From the NCBI GenBank assembly GCA_022820645.1, contig JAJEFD010000012.1, positions 1 to 64,000 on the forward strand: a stretch of DNA of 64,000 nt. The letters run 5' to 3'. The notes under the pieces are model-generated. The model saw nothing but the letters and a program-made list of their open reading frames with translations. It was not told the origin of the DNA and searched no databases. Source of the stretch: Dehalococcoidia bacterium. GTDB taxonomy: Bacteria; Chloroflexota; Dehalococcoidia; Lucifugimonadales; Australimonadaceae. The first letter of the stretch is position 1. Each line of letters begins with the position of its first letter. A program made the translations under genes and the position numbers. Shown in pieces: positions 42,050 to 53,428 of this stretch.

Positions 42050-43732
42050 TCAGTTGAGGCGGGCGATCCGGTCCTGAAGGCCTGGGGCGACCGTGCCGGT
42101 GGCTTCGAAGTACGCGACCAACGCGGCGACGTCGACATCGCCGCCGGTGCGCTCTGTGCCTTGCCTGAACACGTTGTAGTCGTCGCCGCCGTCGGCCAGG
42201 AAATTGTTGGCGGTGACCCGGTACGTTGCATCGGGATCGACCGGGACGCCGTCGATCATGATGGTGGAGGGGTCCACCCGTGCCCCCGCCGGACGCGCCG
42301 CATCCCAGGTGTAGCTGAACCCGCTCGAGACCTGGAGCACGTCGCTGGTGTCGTCCGGAGAGCCGCTGAACTGGGACTGGAGCAGGGCTTCGATCTGGGC
42401 GCCCGTGAGCGTCACCGTAACGAGGCTGTTCCCGAAAGGCAGCACCGAGAACGCTTCTCCGTAGGTCAACTCCCCGTCGGACTCCGGGCCGGTGCTGTCG
42501 AAGAGGAGGTCTTCGCGGATGCCGCCGGGGTGCATGAAAGCCACCACGGCGCCTCCGGCGTCTGCGGCTCGCGTCGACGCCAGGTGGGCATCGGCGATAA
42601 CGTCTCCGAGCGCGGACTCGCCGGCGGCGTTCCTCCAGCGGGTGATGTCCGCCGTGATGGAACCGACGACGGCGTTGGCAAGCGGGGCGGAGAGGCCGTC
42701 GTACCGGTCGATGAGTGCCGTGAGCGCCGGATCGGGCGTGACTCCGGCCTGGGAGTTGGGAACGTTCTCTACGGCCTGCACCGTGAGGTCTCCCGTGGCC
42801 CGGTCCAGGACGGCGTCGATGACCGTGAACAGCCGTCCCCGGTTGTCGGCCATGGTGACCCACTTGCCGTCCACCCGGCAGACGAACTCGTCGTTGGCCT
42901 GGCCCGCGATGATGACGTCCACCGCGTCGTCCATACGCGCGGCCACGTCGGCGAGGCGGCCGGTCAGGCCTGAGCCGCAGTCGTTCTGACCGCCGTCGGA
43001 CCTCCCGCCCTCGTGCAGCAGGACGACGATGGCCTCGATGCCCTCGGCCTGCAGGCCGGGGACCAGGGCGTTGACCGTCTCCGCTTCGTCGAGGAAGGTC
43101 AGGCCCTTCACTGCCCACTGGGACACGATGGACGGGGTGCCCTTGAGGGTGAGGCCGATGAACGCGACGCCAACCCCCTCGTAGCGCCGGACGGCGTAAG
43201 GGGGAAGGACGGTGTCGCCGGTGGCGTCCTCTATGACATTGGCGGCGAGGAACTCAAACTCTGCGCCGCCGAAGGGGTCGCCGTCCAGGTCGCCTTCGAC
43301 GGGATGGGGACCGCCGTGCTGCATCCTCCGGAGTTCGGCGAGTCCCTCGTCGAACTCGTGGTTGCCCACGCCGTTGAAGTCCAGCCCCATCAGGTTCATC
43401 GCCTCGACGGTCGGTTCGTCGTAGAAGAGCGCGGAGATGAGGGGCGATCCCCCGATGAGGTCGCCGGCGGAGACGAAGACGGAGTGCTCGACCCCGGCGC
43501 GCGCGGCCTCGACGTTGGCGGCGAGGTAATCGGCGCGCCCCACACCGCCGAAGGAGTCGGAGGAAGTGGCGATGTGGCCGTGGAAGTCGTTGATGGCCAG
43601 GATGCGCAGCGGGATCTCACCGGACGCCGGAGGAGTCTCAACGGCCTCATTCGCTTGCGTTGAGCAAGCGGCGATCAGCCCTGTCACAGCCAGCAGGAGA
43701 GCGATAGAGAAGAAACGGACGCCTCGGTGCAC
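42050..43732 (-). CDS. 5'-nucleotidase/2',3'-cyclic phosphodiesterase family lipoprotein (UshA type)
   Basis: The 560-residue protein begins with a lipoprotein signal, HRGVRFFSIALLLAVTGLIA followed by A-Cys23 (lipobox IAAC). The metallophosphatase domain has RILAINDFHGHIA, VSAGDLIGGSPL, GVGNHEFDEG (two-metal Asp/His/Asn ligands) and the C-terminal 5'-nucleotidase domain has FVVP-like LPFGNSLVTVTLTGAQIEAL and NNFLADGGDDYNVF. It would scavenge phosphate and nucleosides outside the membrane. Start GTG 43732 is preferred over ATG 43777: a -10 TATCAT lies 7 nt before it, upstream ATG would precede the promoter, and the signal peptide fits better. Confidence 0.92.
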   Translation of the reverse strand: MHRGVRFFSIALLLAVTGLIAACSTQANEAVETPPASGEIPLRILAINDFHGHIATSSDSFGGVGRADYLAANVEAARAGVEHSVFVSAGDLIGGSPLISALFYDEPTVEAMNLMGLDFNGVGNHEFDEGLAELRRMQHGGPHPVEGDLDGDPFGGAEFEFLAANVIEDATGDTVLPPYAVRRYEGVGVAFIGLTLKGTPSIVSQWAVKGLTFLDEAETVNALVPGLQAEGIEAIVVLLHEGGRSDGGQNDCGSGLTGRLADVAARMDDAVDVIIAGQANDEFVCRVDGKWVTMADNRGRLFTVIDAVLDRATGDLTVQAVENVPNSQAGVTPDPALTALIDRYDGLSAPLANAVVGSITADITRWRNAAGESALGDVIADAHLASTRAADAGGAVVAFMHPGGIREDLLFDSTGPESDGELTYGEAFSVLPFGNSLVTVTLTGAQIEALLQSQFSGSPDDTSDVLQVSSGFSYTWDAARPAGARVDPSTIMIDGVPVDPDATYRVTANNFLADGGDDYNVFRQGTERTGGDVDVAALVAYFEATGTVAPGLQDRIARLN

Positions 43733-43739
43733 GCGCCCG

Positions 43740-43745
43740 ATGATA
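43740..43745 (-). promoter_or_regulatory. -10 element giving a leaderless nucleotidase transcript
   Basis: TATCAT (complement of 43740-43745) ends 7 nt before the GTG at 43732, so transcription should start at or next to the codon. No convincing -35. Confidence 0.45.
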
Positions 43746-43841
43746 GCATCTGGCGAAGACGTGTTTGACGGACCCACCGCACTCTGGACGGCCCAATCTG
43801 CGTGACGGTGCTATCCTGTCGACTCCAGCAGAGAATTTCTT

Positions 43842-45206
43842 ATGTGGGACTTCTTCCGTTACTACATCAGGCTATGGGACTGGCGACTCTTCCTCTTCAT
43901 CCTGCTGTTCCTGGGCCTGCCAAACATCTACCAGCTCTACCGCGTGCGTCTCATCGGGAACGAACTGCCCGATCCCGGAAGTCTGGCCATCGTGTCGCAG
44001 TGGCAGTTCGTCGGGCTCACCATCGAGGTCTTTCAGGAAGCGACAATCCTGGCGATCTTCTTCTTCCTGGGTTCACAGATACGCAATAGCACATCAGTAC
44101 AGTTCGATAGAGCGAAGAGCGTATTCACCTTCATCTTCCTTGCGTCACTCGTTTTCTCCGCAGGTGTATTCCTGTTCCGCGATGCCTTCATCACGGTCAT
44201 CGGCACACCGGACGAGATTCAGGAGCAGACACGAAGCTTCCTCGGCATCAGCATCTTCAGTGTTCCGTTCACCATGCTCGCCGCCGCCATCGTCGTGCTG
44301 TTCGAGGCACTCGGACTGCGCAAGCTGGTTTTCGCTATGGCGATCGCCAACGTTGGGTTCCGATTTGTAATGGACAGCCTCTTCTTCGGAGGGCACACGT
44401 TCTCGCTCCAAGCAGACGTGACGGGAGTGGGCTGGTCGACATTGTTGGCAAGCCTTGCGCTATTCCTGGTGGGGCTTGTACTGCTGCTCCGAACGAAGCG
44501 CGTGCGACTGGAGGAACTCCGGACACCACCCTCCTTTGCCGATATGCGGGAGTACCTACGTGTCGGACTGGGGAGCGGGGTGGACAGCCTCGTCCGGAAC
44601 CTTGCCTACTTCTTCATGATTATCCGAATCGTGAATACTATCGGGTCAACGGAGATTGGCGGGTACTACGTAGCGATTCAGATACTGTGGAGCTTCATGC
44701 TCGTGCCTGTGCTTGCCTTTGCCGATTCTGCGAAGGCGCTCGTTGCCAATGCCTCAAGCGATATACGACGAGTCAGGGCCTTATGGCAAGCCTCGATGAT
44801 AATCACGGCGGGAATGATGCTGGTCTGGATCATCATCGCACCCATGTTCAGAGGCTTTGCCGGTCTGCTGAGCGACGACCCCGAGACGGTCAACTGGGCT
44901 GTCACCGCGTTCGGGATACTGCTCGTCCCCTACGTGCTCTTCTCGTTCAACACGGTGACCGATAGCGTCTTCTACGGCATAGGACTGACGAAGTACATGG
45001 CCTACCAGTCCATACTGACAAACGGGACGGTCTACCTCGTCGCATTCTTGCTCTACGTATCGGGGACCTGGAATGTCACCTTCGAGGGCGTCATGGTCCT
45101 CTTCGCACTCGGAATCCTGGTCGATTCCTTCCTGACGCTATTCTTCCTGGTGAAAGCACTGTACGTAGATCCGGCTCGGCAAGGAACAGAAGCGGGAAGG
45201 CGGTAG
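43842..45206 (+). CDS. MATE family efflux transporter
   Basis: The 454-residue protein has about 12 hydrophobic helices in two similar halves, as in the MATE (DinF/NorM) family of Na+- or H+-coupled drug exporters. LTIEVFQEATILAIFFFLGS in the first half and LRVGLGSGVDSLVRNLAYFF in the second half are the matching TM-rich units. GC is a little lower than in flanking genes. A -10-like TATCCT lies at 43812-43817; the ribosome site is weak (AGAGAA). It is divergent from the nucleotidase. The exported compound is unknown. Confidence 0.88.
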   Translation: MWDFFRYYIRLWDWRLFLFILLFLGLPNIYQLYRVRLIGNELPDPGSLAIVSQWQFVGLTIEVFQEATILAIFFFLGSQIRNSTSVQFDRAKSVFTFIFLASLVFSAGVFLFRDAFITVIGTPDEIQEQTRSFLGISIFSVPFTMLAAAIVVLFEALGLRKLVFAMAIANVGFRFVMDSLFFGGHTFSLQADVTGVGWSTLLASLALFLVGLVLLLRTKRVRLEELRTPPSFADMREYLRVGLGSGVDSLVRNLAYFFMIIRIVNTIGSTEIGGYYVAIQILWSFMLVPVLAFADSAKALVANASSDIRRVRALWQASMIITAGMMLVWIIIAPMFRGFAGLLSDDPETVNWAVTAFGILLVPYVLFSFNTVTDSVFYGIGLTKYMAYQSILTNGTVYLVAFLLYVSGTWNVTFEGVMVLFALGILVDSFLTLFFLVKALYVDPARQGTEAGRR

Positions 45207-45283
45207 CAGAGGTCACCCCCCCATCAATTCTGGGACAGGAGGCCCGGGTGCGACAGGCCTTATGGCCAGTACAGAAGGCCGGG

Positions 45284-45685
45284 CTACCCTATGTGGATGT
45301 GCTGTACCACGACGCCCAGCCCCGATACTCGTGACAAGCGTCCGTCAGCAGTCATGAGAGGCAGGTCCAAGGCACGAGCGGCTGCTACGTAGAAGGCGTC
45401 ATAGGCGCTGACGTTCCTGTAGTGCCGCCAGGCAAATGGAACCAAGGCACGGTGAGGGACGCGTTCCAAAGGCCATTGTATGAGGTCGTCGATGGCCATC
45501 TGCGCCCGCGCCTCCTCGAGGTACCCACGTAACACAGCCCGCCGCAACACCGACAGCACCTCTGCATCCAGCAACTCAGGCGCGGCCAGAGAGGCGCCTT
45601 CGATCACGTCGGCCAGTGTCAGACCAATGGGCGTCCTCAGGAGATACTCGACCGCTACGGAAGCATCGACAACGTATCCGCTCAC
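45284..45685 (-). CDS. vapC: PIN-domain toxin of the second VapBC-type module
   Basis: The 133-residue protein starts at GTG 45685 (SGYVVDASVAVEYLL), which overlaps the antitoxin stop by 4 bp; an upstream frame is part of the antitoxin region. PIN acidic residues are seen in VVDASVAVEYLL, in LDAEVLSVLRRAVLRG, in YRNVSAYDAFYVAAARAL and in LMTADGRLSR. It should be a Mg-dependent endoribonuclease. It belongs to another subfamily than the 3450-3869 toxin, since it has DASV rather than DTNV. Confidence 0.9.
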   Translation of the reverse strand: MSGYVVDASVAVEYLLRTPIGLTLADVIEGASLAAPELLDAEVLSVLRRAVLRGYLEEARAQMAIDDLIQWPLERVPHRALVPFAWRHYRNVSAYDAFYVAAARALDLPLMTADGRLSRVSGLGVVVQHIHIG

Positions 45686-45915
45686 CCAGTCTCCACGTCG
45701 CGGAATGCGCGCTCCTCCGCGAGCAGTGTTGCCGCCGCAACGCCGAGTTCGGTCCTGGGGCGCTGCGACAGGTGCTCTTCCCATTCCCAACGCGCGAGCT
45801 CCCGTTCCACTGCAGCAAGGACGACGGTACTCATGGAACAGTTGTTCTCACGCGCACGGCGGCGAAGGCGCTCATGAAGGTTCTCTGGTACGTTTCTGAC
45901 CTGCAAGTTCGGCAT
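45682..45915 (-). CDS. vapB: Ribbon-helix-helix antitoxin of the second module (FitA-like)
   Basis: In the 77-residue protein, MPNLQVRNVPENLHERLRRR and ENNCSMSTVVLAAVERELAR form the FitA/Arc-like RHH domain. The short tail WEWEEHLSQRPRTELGVAAA would bind the toxin. It sits directly after a palindromic operator and just downstream of the MrfA-like helicase gene on the same strand. Confidence 0.88.
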   Translation of the reverse strand: MPNLQVRNVPENLHERLRRRARENNCSMSTVVLAAVERELARWEWEEHLSQRPRTELGVAAATLLAEERAFRDVETG

Positions 45916-45928
45916 GCGGCAATACTAT

Positions 45929-45943
45929 CATGCAGTATGCATG
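45929..45943 (-). promoter_or_regulatory. Operator palindrome of the second toxin-antitoxin pair
   Basis: CATGCA-GTA-TGCATG is a perfect palindrome 14 bp before the antitoxin start, with another TGCATG half at about 45962-45968. A TAGTAT -10-like sequence (minus strand) overlaps its downstream side. The arrangement parallels the 4144-4176 operator of the first pair, though the sequence differs. Confidence 0.55.
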
Positions 45944-45953
45944 AAGAATAGTG

Positions 45954-48263
45954 TCATTCTGCATGAGATACTGGCGTTCCCCTCCCCAGCAGTCCCCTGA
46001 GCAGATCCGCCGCGACTTGCTTGTCCAGCGGGTAGTTGTTGTTCCCGCACTTGGGCGACTGGATGCACGACGGGCAGCCGTCCGCGCACGAGCACTCGGC
46101 GACTGCGCCGAGCGTCGCGTCGAGCAGCTCCTCGATCACCGCGTAGGCGTGCTCCGCGATACCGACGCCGCCCGGGTGGCCGTCGTAGATGAACACCTGC
46201 GGCTCGCCCGTGTCCGGGTGCAGCGCCGTGGAAACGCCGCCGATGTCGTTCCGGTCGCAGAGCGCGAACAGCGGGAGGACGCCGATGGCCGCGTGCTCCA
46301 TCGCGTGCAGGCCGCCCGGGAGGTCGGCGCGCTCCTTCCGGGCACGGTTGTGTACCTCCGGCGGGAGGTCGAACCAGACGGCGGCGGTGGAGAAGACGCG
46401 CGCGGGCAGATGGAGCGCCGTCTCGCTCAGGCTGTCTCCGCGCCGCTGCGCGCCGTCGTAGAGCGGCCGCTTGCGGTAGCCGATCACCTGCCGCGACACC
46501 TCCACGTCGCCGAAGCAGACCGTCGCGCCGTTCAGCGTCTTCGTCGCGCGCGTCTCCGCGATGCGGATGTCGGTCAGCTCGTGCACGTCGGTGTAGTAGG
46601 CGGGTTCGCTGCGCGATAGCCACGCGACGTGCGCCTCGAGGTCCAGGTCCTCGACAACGTACGACTCGCCGAGGTGCAGGTAGACCGCGCCGGGGTGCAG
46701 CTGGCTGAACGCGGAGTACTCGTCGACATGCTCCATCACGCGGCCCGACCGCGCCTCGACAACGGCATAGTCCACGTGTGACGTGGAGCGTATGTTGACC
46801 TCGCCCGCGGGGTACTCGACCGACGGCGCTATGAACCAGCGTCCGTTGCGCTCCTGCAGCGCGCACTCGTCGGCAAGCGCGGCCACCTGCGGCTCGAAGC
46901 CGTTGCCGAACAGTCCGCCCTCCTCCGGCGCCAGGGGCAGTTCGTACGCGGCGGCCTTCAGGTGTGGGCCGAGCACGTACGGGTTGTCCGGACGTATGCG
47001 CGCGTGCTCGTGCGAGCGCCCGAAGACGAAGTCCGGGTGGCGCATGAGGTACTGGTCGAGCGGATCGTCGCGCGCCACGAGGATGCTCAGCGCACCCTCG
47101 TGCGTGCGTCCGCTGCGCCCCGCCTGCTGCCAGGTGCTCGCGACGCTCCCTGGGTAGCCGGTGAGGACGGTGGTGTCCAGCCCGCCGATGTCGATACCCA
47201 ACTCCAGCGCGTTCGTGGCGACGACGCCCATCAGGTCGCCGTTCAGCATCCCCTGCTCCACGGCGCGCCGCTCCTCCGGCAGGTACGAGCCGCGGTACGG
47301 GCGCACGCGCGCCGCGAGTTCAGCGTCGCTCCGCTCGAGCCGCCTGCGGACGTCGAGGCAGACGACCTCCGCCTGGCGCCGCGTCCGGACGAACACGAGC
47401 GTCCGCGCGTCCCGCTTGACGAGCATCTCCAGTAGCGCCGACGACGTGCTCCCCGCGCGGATGCGTATCCCCTCCGGGTCGACGGGCGGGTTCCAGAAGA
47501 CGAAGTGCTTCCCGCCGTGGGGCGCGCCGTCCTCCTCGATCGCCTCCACCGGTTTGCCGGTGAGACGCTCCGCCAGTTCGCCGGGGTTGGCGATGGTGGC
47601 CGAGCAGAGGATGAAGACGGGGTCGCTGCCGTAGTGCGCGCACAGCCTGCGCAGCCGCCGCAGCACGTTGGCGACGTGCGAGCCGAACACGCCCCGGTAG
47701 ACGTGCATCTCATCGATAACGACGTAGCGCAGCGACTGCCAGAGCCGCGCCCACGCGCGGTGGTGCGGCAGCATGCCCACGTGCAGCATGTCCGGGTTCG
47801 TGAAGACGGCCTGCGCCGAGCGCCGCACCGCGCTGCGCTCGCCGGTCGGCGTGTCGCCGTCGAAGATCGCGACGCGTCCGGCGAGCTTGGGCGGCAGCAG
47901 GCCCTTCAGGCCGCGCAGTTGGTCCTGCGTGAGCGCCTTGGTGGGGAAGAGATAGAGCGCGCGGGCCAACGGGTCGGTCAGCATCGCCTGCGCAACCGGC
48001 ACGTGGTAGCAGAGGCTCTTGCCGCTCGCCGTGGGCGTGGCGAGTGCAACGTCCCGTCCGTCCAGCGCGGCGTCGACAGCCCGCGCCTGGTGCGTGTAGA
48101 GCGGCAGCAGGCCGCGCTCGACGAGCGCGATTTCGAGACGGGGATCGAGCGTGTGCGCGAGCTCGCCGTGCGCGGCTTCGCGCTCCGCCATCTCCTGCAC
48201 GTGCTCGATCTCCCCGGCGAGACTGCCGGTGCGCAGGTGCTCGACGAACCGCGCCGCATCCAT
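45954..48263 (-). CDS. DEAD/DEAH-box helicase with DUF1998 and four-cysteine zinc site (MrfA/YprA-like)
   Basis: The 769-residue helicase has Walker [10 protein letters not shown] (75-83), a DEMH box in [32 protein letters not shown] (motif III), [12 protein letters not shown] and the QQAGRSGR motif VI, and a C-terminal [20 protein letters not shown] cluster in DUF1998. This is the layout of Bacillus MrfA/YprA and eukaryotic Hrq1, 3'-5' helicases linked to repair of mitomycin-type crosslinks. Start ATG 48263 overlaps nothing; DUF503 ends 3 bp upstream of it on the same strand. Confidence 0.93.
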   Translation of the reverse strand: MDAARFVEHLRTGSLAGEIEHVQEMAEREAAHGELAHTLDPRLEIALVERGLLPLYTHQARAVDAALDGRDVALATPTASGKSLCYHVPVAQAMLTDPLARALYLFPTKALTQDQLRGLKGLLPPKLAGRVAIFDGDTPTGERSAVRRSAQAVFTNPDMLHVGMLPHHRAWARLWQSLRYVVIDEMHVYRGVFGSHVANVLRRLRRLCAHYGSDPVFILCSATIANPGELAERLTGKPVEAIEEDGAPHGGKHFVFWNPPVDPEGIRIRAGSTSSALLEMLVKRDARTLVFVRTRRQAEVVCLDVRRRLERSDAELAARVRPYRGSYLPEERRAVEQGMLNGDLMGVVATNALELGIDIGGLDTTVLTGYPGSVASTWQQAGRSGRTHEGALSILVARDDPLDQYLMRHPDFVFGRSHEHARIRPDNPYVLGPHLKAAAYELPLAPEEGGLFGNGFEPQVAALADECALQERNGRWFIAPSVEYPAGEVNIRSTSHVDYAVVEARSGRVMEHVDEYSAFSQLHPGAVYLHLGESYVVEDLDLEAHVAWLSRSEPAYYTDVHELTDIRIAETRATKTLNGATVCFGDVEVSRQVIGYRKRPLYDGAQRRGDSLSETALHLPARVFSTAAVWFDLPPEVHNRARKERADLPGGLHAMEHAAIGVLPLFALCDRNDIGGVSTALHPDTGEPQVFIYDGHPGGVGIAEHAYAVIEELLDATLGAVAECSCADGCPSCIQSPKCGNNNYPLDKQVAADLLRGLLGRGTPVSHAE

Positions 48264-48266
48264 CCT

Positions 48267-48590
48267 TCAATCCTCGGCGGTGACGGCGCGCTCGACGTCG
48301 ACGAGCTCGGCTGCGGAGTTGTGGTTGTCGGCGAAGGCGACGGCCTTGTCCAGCATCTCCTCCGCGTGGGAGTACTCGTTGCTGACGCAGGCGATGCCGA
48401 TTACGAGCCGCTGGTGCTCGTCCATCGCGGCGACCTCCGCGGCAGCGAGGTGGTAGCGCTGCCGGAAGCGCTCGATGAGCGAGCGCGAGACCTGTCGCTT
48501 GCCCTTGAGCGAGTCGTTGCCGTGCAACCGGAAGGTGAGGCGGCAGGAGCCGATGTACAAGGGGCCGCACCCCGCGGGAGGAGGATGCAC
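48267..48590 (-). CDS. DUF503 family protein (YlxP-like)
   Basis: The 107-residue protein has YIGSCRLTFRLHGNDSLKGK, KRQVSRSLIERFRQRYHLAA and a C-terminal LDKAVAFADNHNSAAELVDV; this is the compact alpha-beta fold of DUF503. YlxP relatives lie in rbfA-containing translation operons and are suggested to bind ribosomal or RNA partners, but the role is not settled. It starts the transcript that continues into the helicase 3 bp later. Confidence 0.85.
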   Translation of the reverse strand: MHPPPAGCGPLYIGSCRLTFRLHGNDSLKGKRQVSRSLIERFRQRYHLAAAEVAAMDEHQRLVIGIACVSNEYSHAEEMLDKAVAFADNHNSAAELVDVERAVTAED

Positions 48591-48696
48591 GCCACTATAG
48601 CACGCGCCATGACGCGTGCCAGAGGCAGATGACGCGTGTGCGGTTTGCTGCTAACTTGCAGCCCACAGACGCAGACGGTGCTCCGAAGGAGGCGCT

Positions 48697-49914
48697 ATGG
48701 CGACGCAGACGCAGGAGATCCGCAACATGCGGCTCATCTCCCACCACGACCTCAACGGCTTCGGCAACATCGGCGAAGGCGTGCACCTCCACGCGAACGC
48801 CGACGGCCGGCGCATCCTCTACCTCGCACACGAGAGCGCGCCCAAGGACATCACGAGCGTGGACGTCACGGACGTCGCCAACCCCAGGCTCGTGGTGCAG
48901 ACTGAGCTCGCCTACCCGCACCTGCGCTCCAACTCGCTCGCCATTGTGGACGACGTGATGCTCGTGGCCTACCAGTCCGTGCGACCGGGGCAGCCGGGCG
49001 TCGGGATGGGCGTCTACGACATCAGCAACGCAGACGAGGGACCCCGGCGCATCGGCTTCCTCGACCTGGGTGGCCCCTATTCCCGCGGTTGCCACTGCCT
49101 CTGGTGGGTGGATGGGGAGTACGCGCACCTCTCCACCGGCGCCGCCGACTTCCAGCCCCGCGACCAGAAGGACGACCAGTTCTACATGATCGTGGACGTG
49201 CGCGACCCCACCAATCCGGTGGAGGCCGGACGCTGGTGGGTGCCCGGCACCCGGGAGGGAGACGATGCGCCTCCGATGCAGCGCCATCCCCTGATCGACT
49301 CCGGCCACCGGCTGCACAACGCCAACGTCTACCCCCAGCGCCCTGACCGCGCCTACTGCTGCTACCTGGACTCCGGGGTGTTCATCCTCGACATCGCCGA
49401 CAAGGCCAACCCCTCGGTGGTCGGCAGCATCAACGTGGCGCCGCCCTTCCCGGGGTTCTGCCACACGGCGCTCCCGTTCTTCAGCCGCGACCTGATGGTG
49501 GTGACCCACGAGGCCGTGAAGGAGAACGGCGAGGACCATCCCAAACTGATCTGGATGATGGATATCCGGGAGGAGAGCAACCCCGTCATCATCAGCACCT
49601 TCCCGATGCCGGATACCAACGACTTCTTCAACCGCGGCGGACGGTTCGGCGCGCACAATGTCTTCGAGAACCAGCCGGGCCCCACCTGCTTCTTCTCCGA
49701 AACGCTGGTCTACGGCACGTTCTTCAACGCGGGTGTGCGGGTGTTCGACACGAGCAACCCCTTCCAGCCGGAGGAAGTGGCGTACTTCGTGCCGCCCGTA
49801 CCGGAAGGCGCGCCGTCCAACGGCATCAACGACGTCTACGTGGACGAGAACGGCATCATGTACGTCGTGGACCGGCTCAAGGGCGGACTCTACATCCTCG
49901 AGCTGACGCTGTAG
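48697..49914 (+). CDS. LVIVD-repeat beta-propeller protein
   Basis: The 405-residue protein is made of repeats of the form LxVxDVxDxxNPxxV, for example ITSVDVTDVANPRLV, YMIVDVRDPTNPVEAGRW and FILDIADKANPSVVGS. These build a beta-propeller. No signal peptide is seen, so the protein may be cytoplasmic. Several conserved His and Cys (YSRGCHCLWW) could bind a metal. AGGAGG stands before the ATG. The function of such LVIVD proteins is unknown; they are common in marine Chloroflexota as far as I recall. Confidence 0.85.
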   Translation: MATQTQEIRNMRLISHHDLNGFGNIGEGVHLHANADGRRILYLAHESAPKDITSVDVTDVANPRLVVQTELAYPHLRSNSLAIVDDVMLVAYQSVRPGQPGVGMGVYDISNADEGPRRIGFLDLGGPYSRGCHCLWWVDGEYAHLSTGAADFQPRDQKDDQFYMIVDVRDPTNPVEAGRWWVPGTREGDDAPPMQRHPLIDSGHRLHNANVYPQRPDRAYCCYLDSGVFILDIADKANPSVVGSINVAPPFPGFCHTALPFFSRDLMVVTHEAVKENGEDHPKLIWMMDIREESNPVIISTFPMPDTNDFFNRGGRFGAHNVFENQPGPTCFFSETLVYGTFFNAGVRVFDTSNPFQPEEVAYFVPPVPEGAPSNGINDVYVDENGIMYVVDRLKGGLYILELTL

Positions 49915-49930
49915 GCGCGCTCCCGCCTGC

Positions 49931-49977
49931 TTGACGTTTGTGAACGTCGTTACTATCGTTTCACAAACGTTTCACAA
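49931..49977 (+). promoter_or_regulatory. rex promoter with Rex operator half-sites
   Basis: -35 TTGACG (49931-49936), 17-bp spacer, -10 TATCGT (49954-49959). Inside it lies TTGTGAA (49938-49944), with TTCACAA at 49960-49966 and again at 49971-49977. These are halves of the Rex consensus TTGTGAA-N4-TTCACAA, though the spacing here is larger (15 and 26 bp). Autoregulation by Rex is the natural reading. Confidence 0.7.
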
Positions 49978-49995
49978 TCGAGGAGACGGAGCCAC

Positions 49996-50655
49996 ATGAC
50001 CACCGAACCTCAGGTCCCCGGTGTGGTCGTCGAGCGTCTTCCCCAGTACCTCCGGGCGCTCTCTCACCTCCAGGAGATAGGGCTGGAAGTCATCAGTTCG
50101 CAGCAGTTGGGCGAGTTCCTGCAGACCACGCCCGCACAGATACGGAAGGACCTCAGCTACTTCGGACGCTTCGGCAAGCAGGGACGCGGCTACAGCATCC
50201 CCAACCTGCTGCGCCAGCTGCGGCACATCCTTGGCCTCGACCAGACGTGGAACGTCGCGGTCGTGGGCGTCGGGCGGCTCGGCAGGTCGATCATCAGCTA
50301 TCCGGGGTTCGAGCCGGAGGGCTTCCGCGTCGTCTGCGCGTTCGACTCCAACTCCCAGATCGTCGGGCAATGGGCCGGCGGTCTGATCGTGCACGACTTC
50401 GCCAACTTCCGCGAGGTGGCCGACGCCGAGGGCGTGAAGATCGCCATCGTCGCCGTGCCTGCGGGGGTGGCCCAGGATGTGATAGACCTGCTCGTGGAAG
50501 CGGACGTGAAGGCCATCCTCAACTACGCGCCCACGTCCGCCATCGTCCCGAACGGCGTGCGGATACAGAACGTCGATCCCGTCGTCTCGCTGCAGTCGAT
50601 GACGTACTACCTGAACCCGAACGCGAACGGAGAGACGGGGGAGGAAGGGGATTAG
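49996..50655 (+). CDS. rex: Redox-sensing transcriptional repressor Rex
   Basis: The 219-residue protein has the Rex winged helix (RLPQYLRALSHLQEIGLEVI and SSQQLGEFLQTTPAQIRKDL followed by SYFGRFGKQGRGYSI) and a Rossmann domain with VAVVGVGRLGRSIISYPGF. The final helix YYLNPNANGETG is shorter than in some homologues. Rex leaves DNA when the NADH/NAD+ ratio rises, derepressing respiratory and fermentative genes. AGGAG lies before the ATG. It is convergent with the ATP synthase operon, 12 bp from the atpC stop. Confidence 0.96.
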   Translation: MTTEPQVPGVVVERLPQYLRALSHLQEIGLEVISSQQLGEFLQTTPAQIRKDLSYFGRFGKQGRGYSIPNLLRQLRHILGLDQTWNVAVVGVGRLGRSIISYPGFEPEGFRVVCAFDSNSQIVGQWAGGLIVHDFANFREVADAEGVKIAIVAVPAGVAQDVIDLLVEADVKAILNYAPTSAIVPNGVRIQNVDPVVSLQSMTYYLNPNANGETGEEGD

Positions 50656-50667
50656 GCGGGCTGGGCC

Positions 50668-51108
50668 TCAGGCCTGGGAGCCGCGCTCCCGCTGCGGTAC
50701 GCCTGCCCCGCGCCGGCGGCGCGTCACGTTGAGCCGAACCTGCGCCCTGCGGAGCGAGTGCAGCGCCCGTTCGAGGTCCACGTCCCCCTGGCGCTCTGCG
50801 ATGCGCTGACGAGCGCGATTGACGGCTTCTTCGGCCCTTGCGAGGTCGATCTCGTCGGCTCGCTCCGCCGCATCCGCGAGAACAGACACCTTGTCGGCGT
50901 GCACGTCGATGAACCCGCCGGTAACGACGAAGTGCTCTTCGTTGTCGCCGGTGCGGTAGCGGAGCTCGCCGGGCTGCAGCACGGTCATCAGCGCGGCGTG
51001 CTTCGGCAGGATGCCGATCTCGCCATCGATGCCGGGCGCCACGACGGCGTCCACGTCGCCCTGGAAGAGCACGCGCTCCGCAGTTACGATCTCGAGCCGC
51101 ATGGGCAT
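50668..51108 (-). CDS. atpC: ATP synthase F1 epsilon subunit
   Basis: The 146-residue product has the N-terminal beta sandwich (RLEIVTAERVLFQGDVDAVV, GIDGEIGILPKHAALMT, LQPGELRYR) and a C-terminal helical pair (EEAVNRARQRIAERQGDVDL). Epsilon links the central stalk to the c-ring and can inhibit ATP hydrolysis. It is the last gene of the atp operon, 6 bp after atpD. The Arg-rich C-terminus (RRRRGAGVPQRERGSQA) extends beyond the usual length. Confidence 0.95.
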   Translation of the reverse strand: MPMRLEIVTAERVLFQGDVDAVVAPGIDGEIGILPKHAALMTVLQPGELRYRTGDNEEHFVVTGGFIDVHADKVSVLADAAERADEIDLARAEEAVNRARQRIAERQGDVDLERALHSLRRAQVRLNVTRRRRGAGVPQRERGSQA

Positions 51109-51114
51109 GGCGTC

Positions 51115-53419
<2,305 letters not shown>

Positions 53420-53428
53420 CCCGATCTC

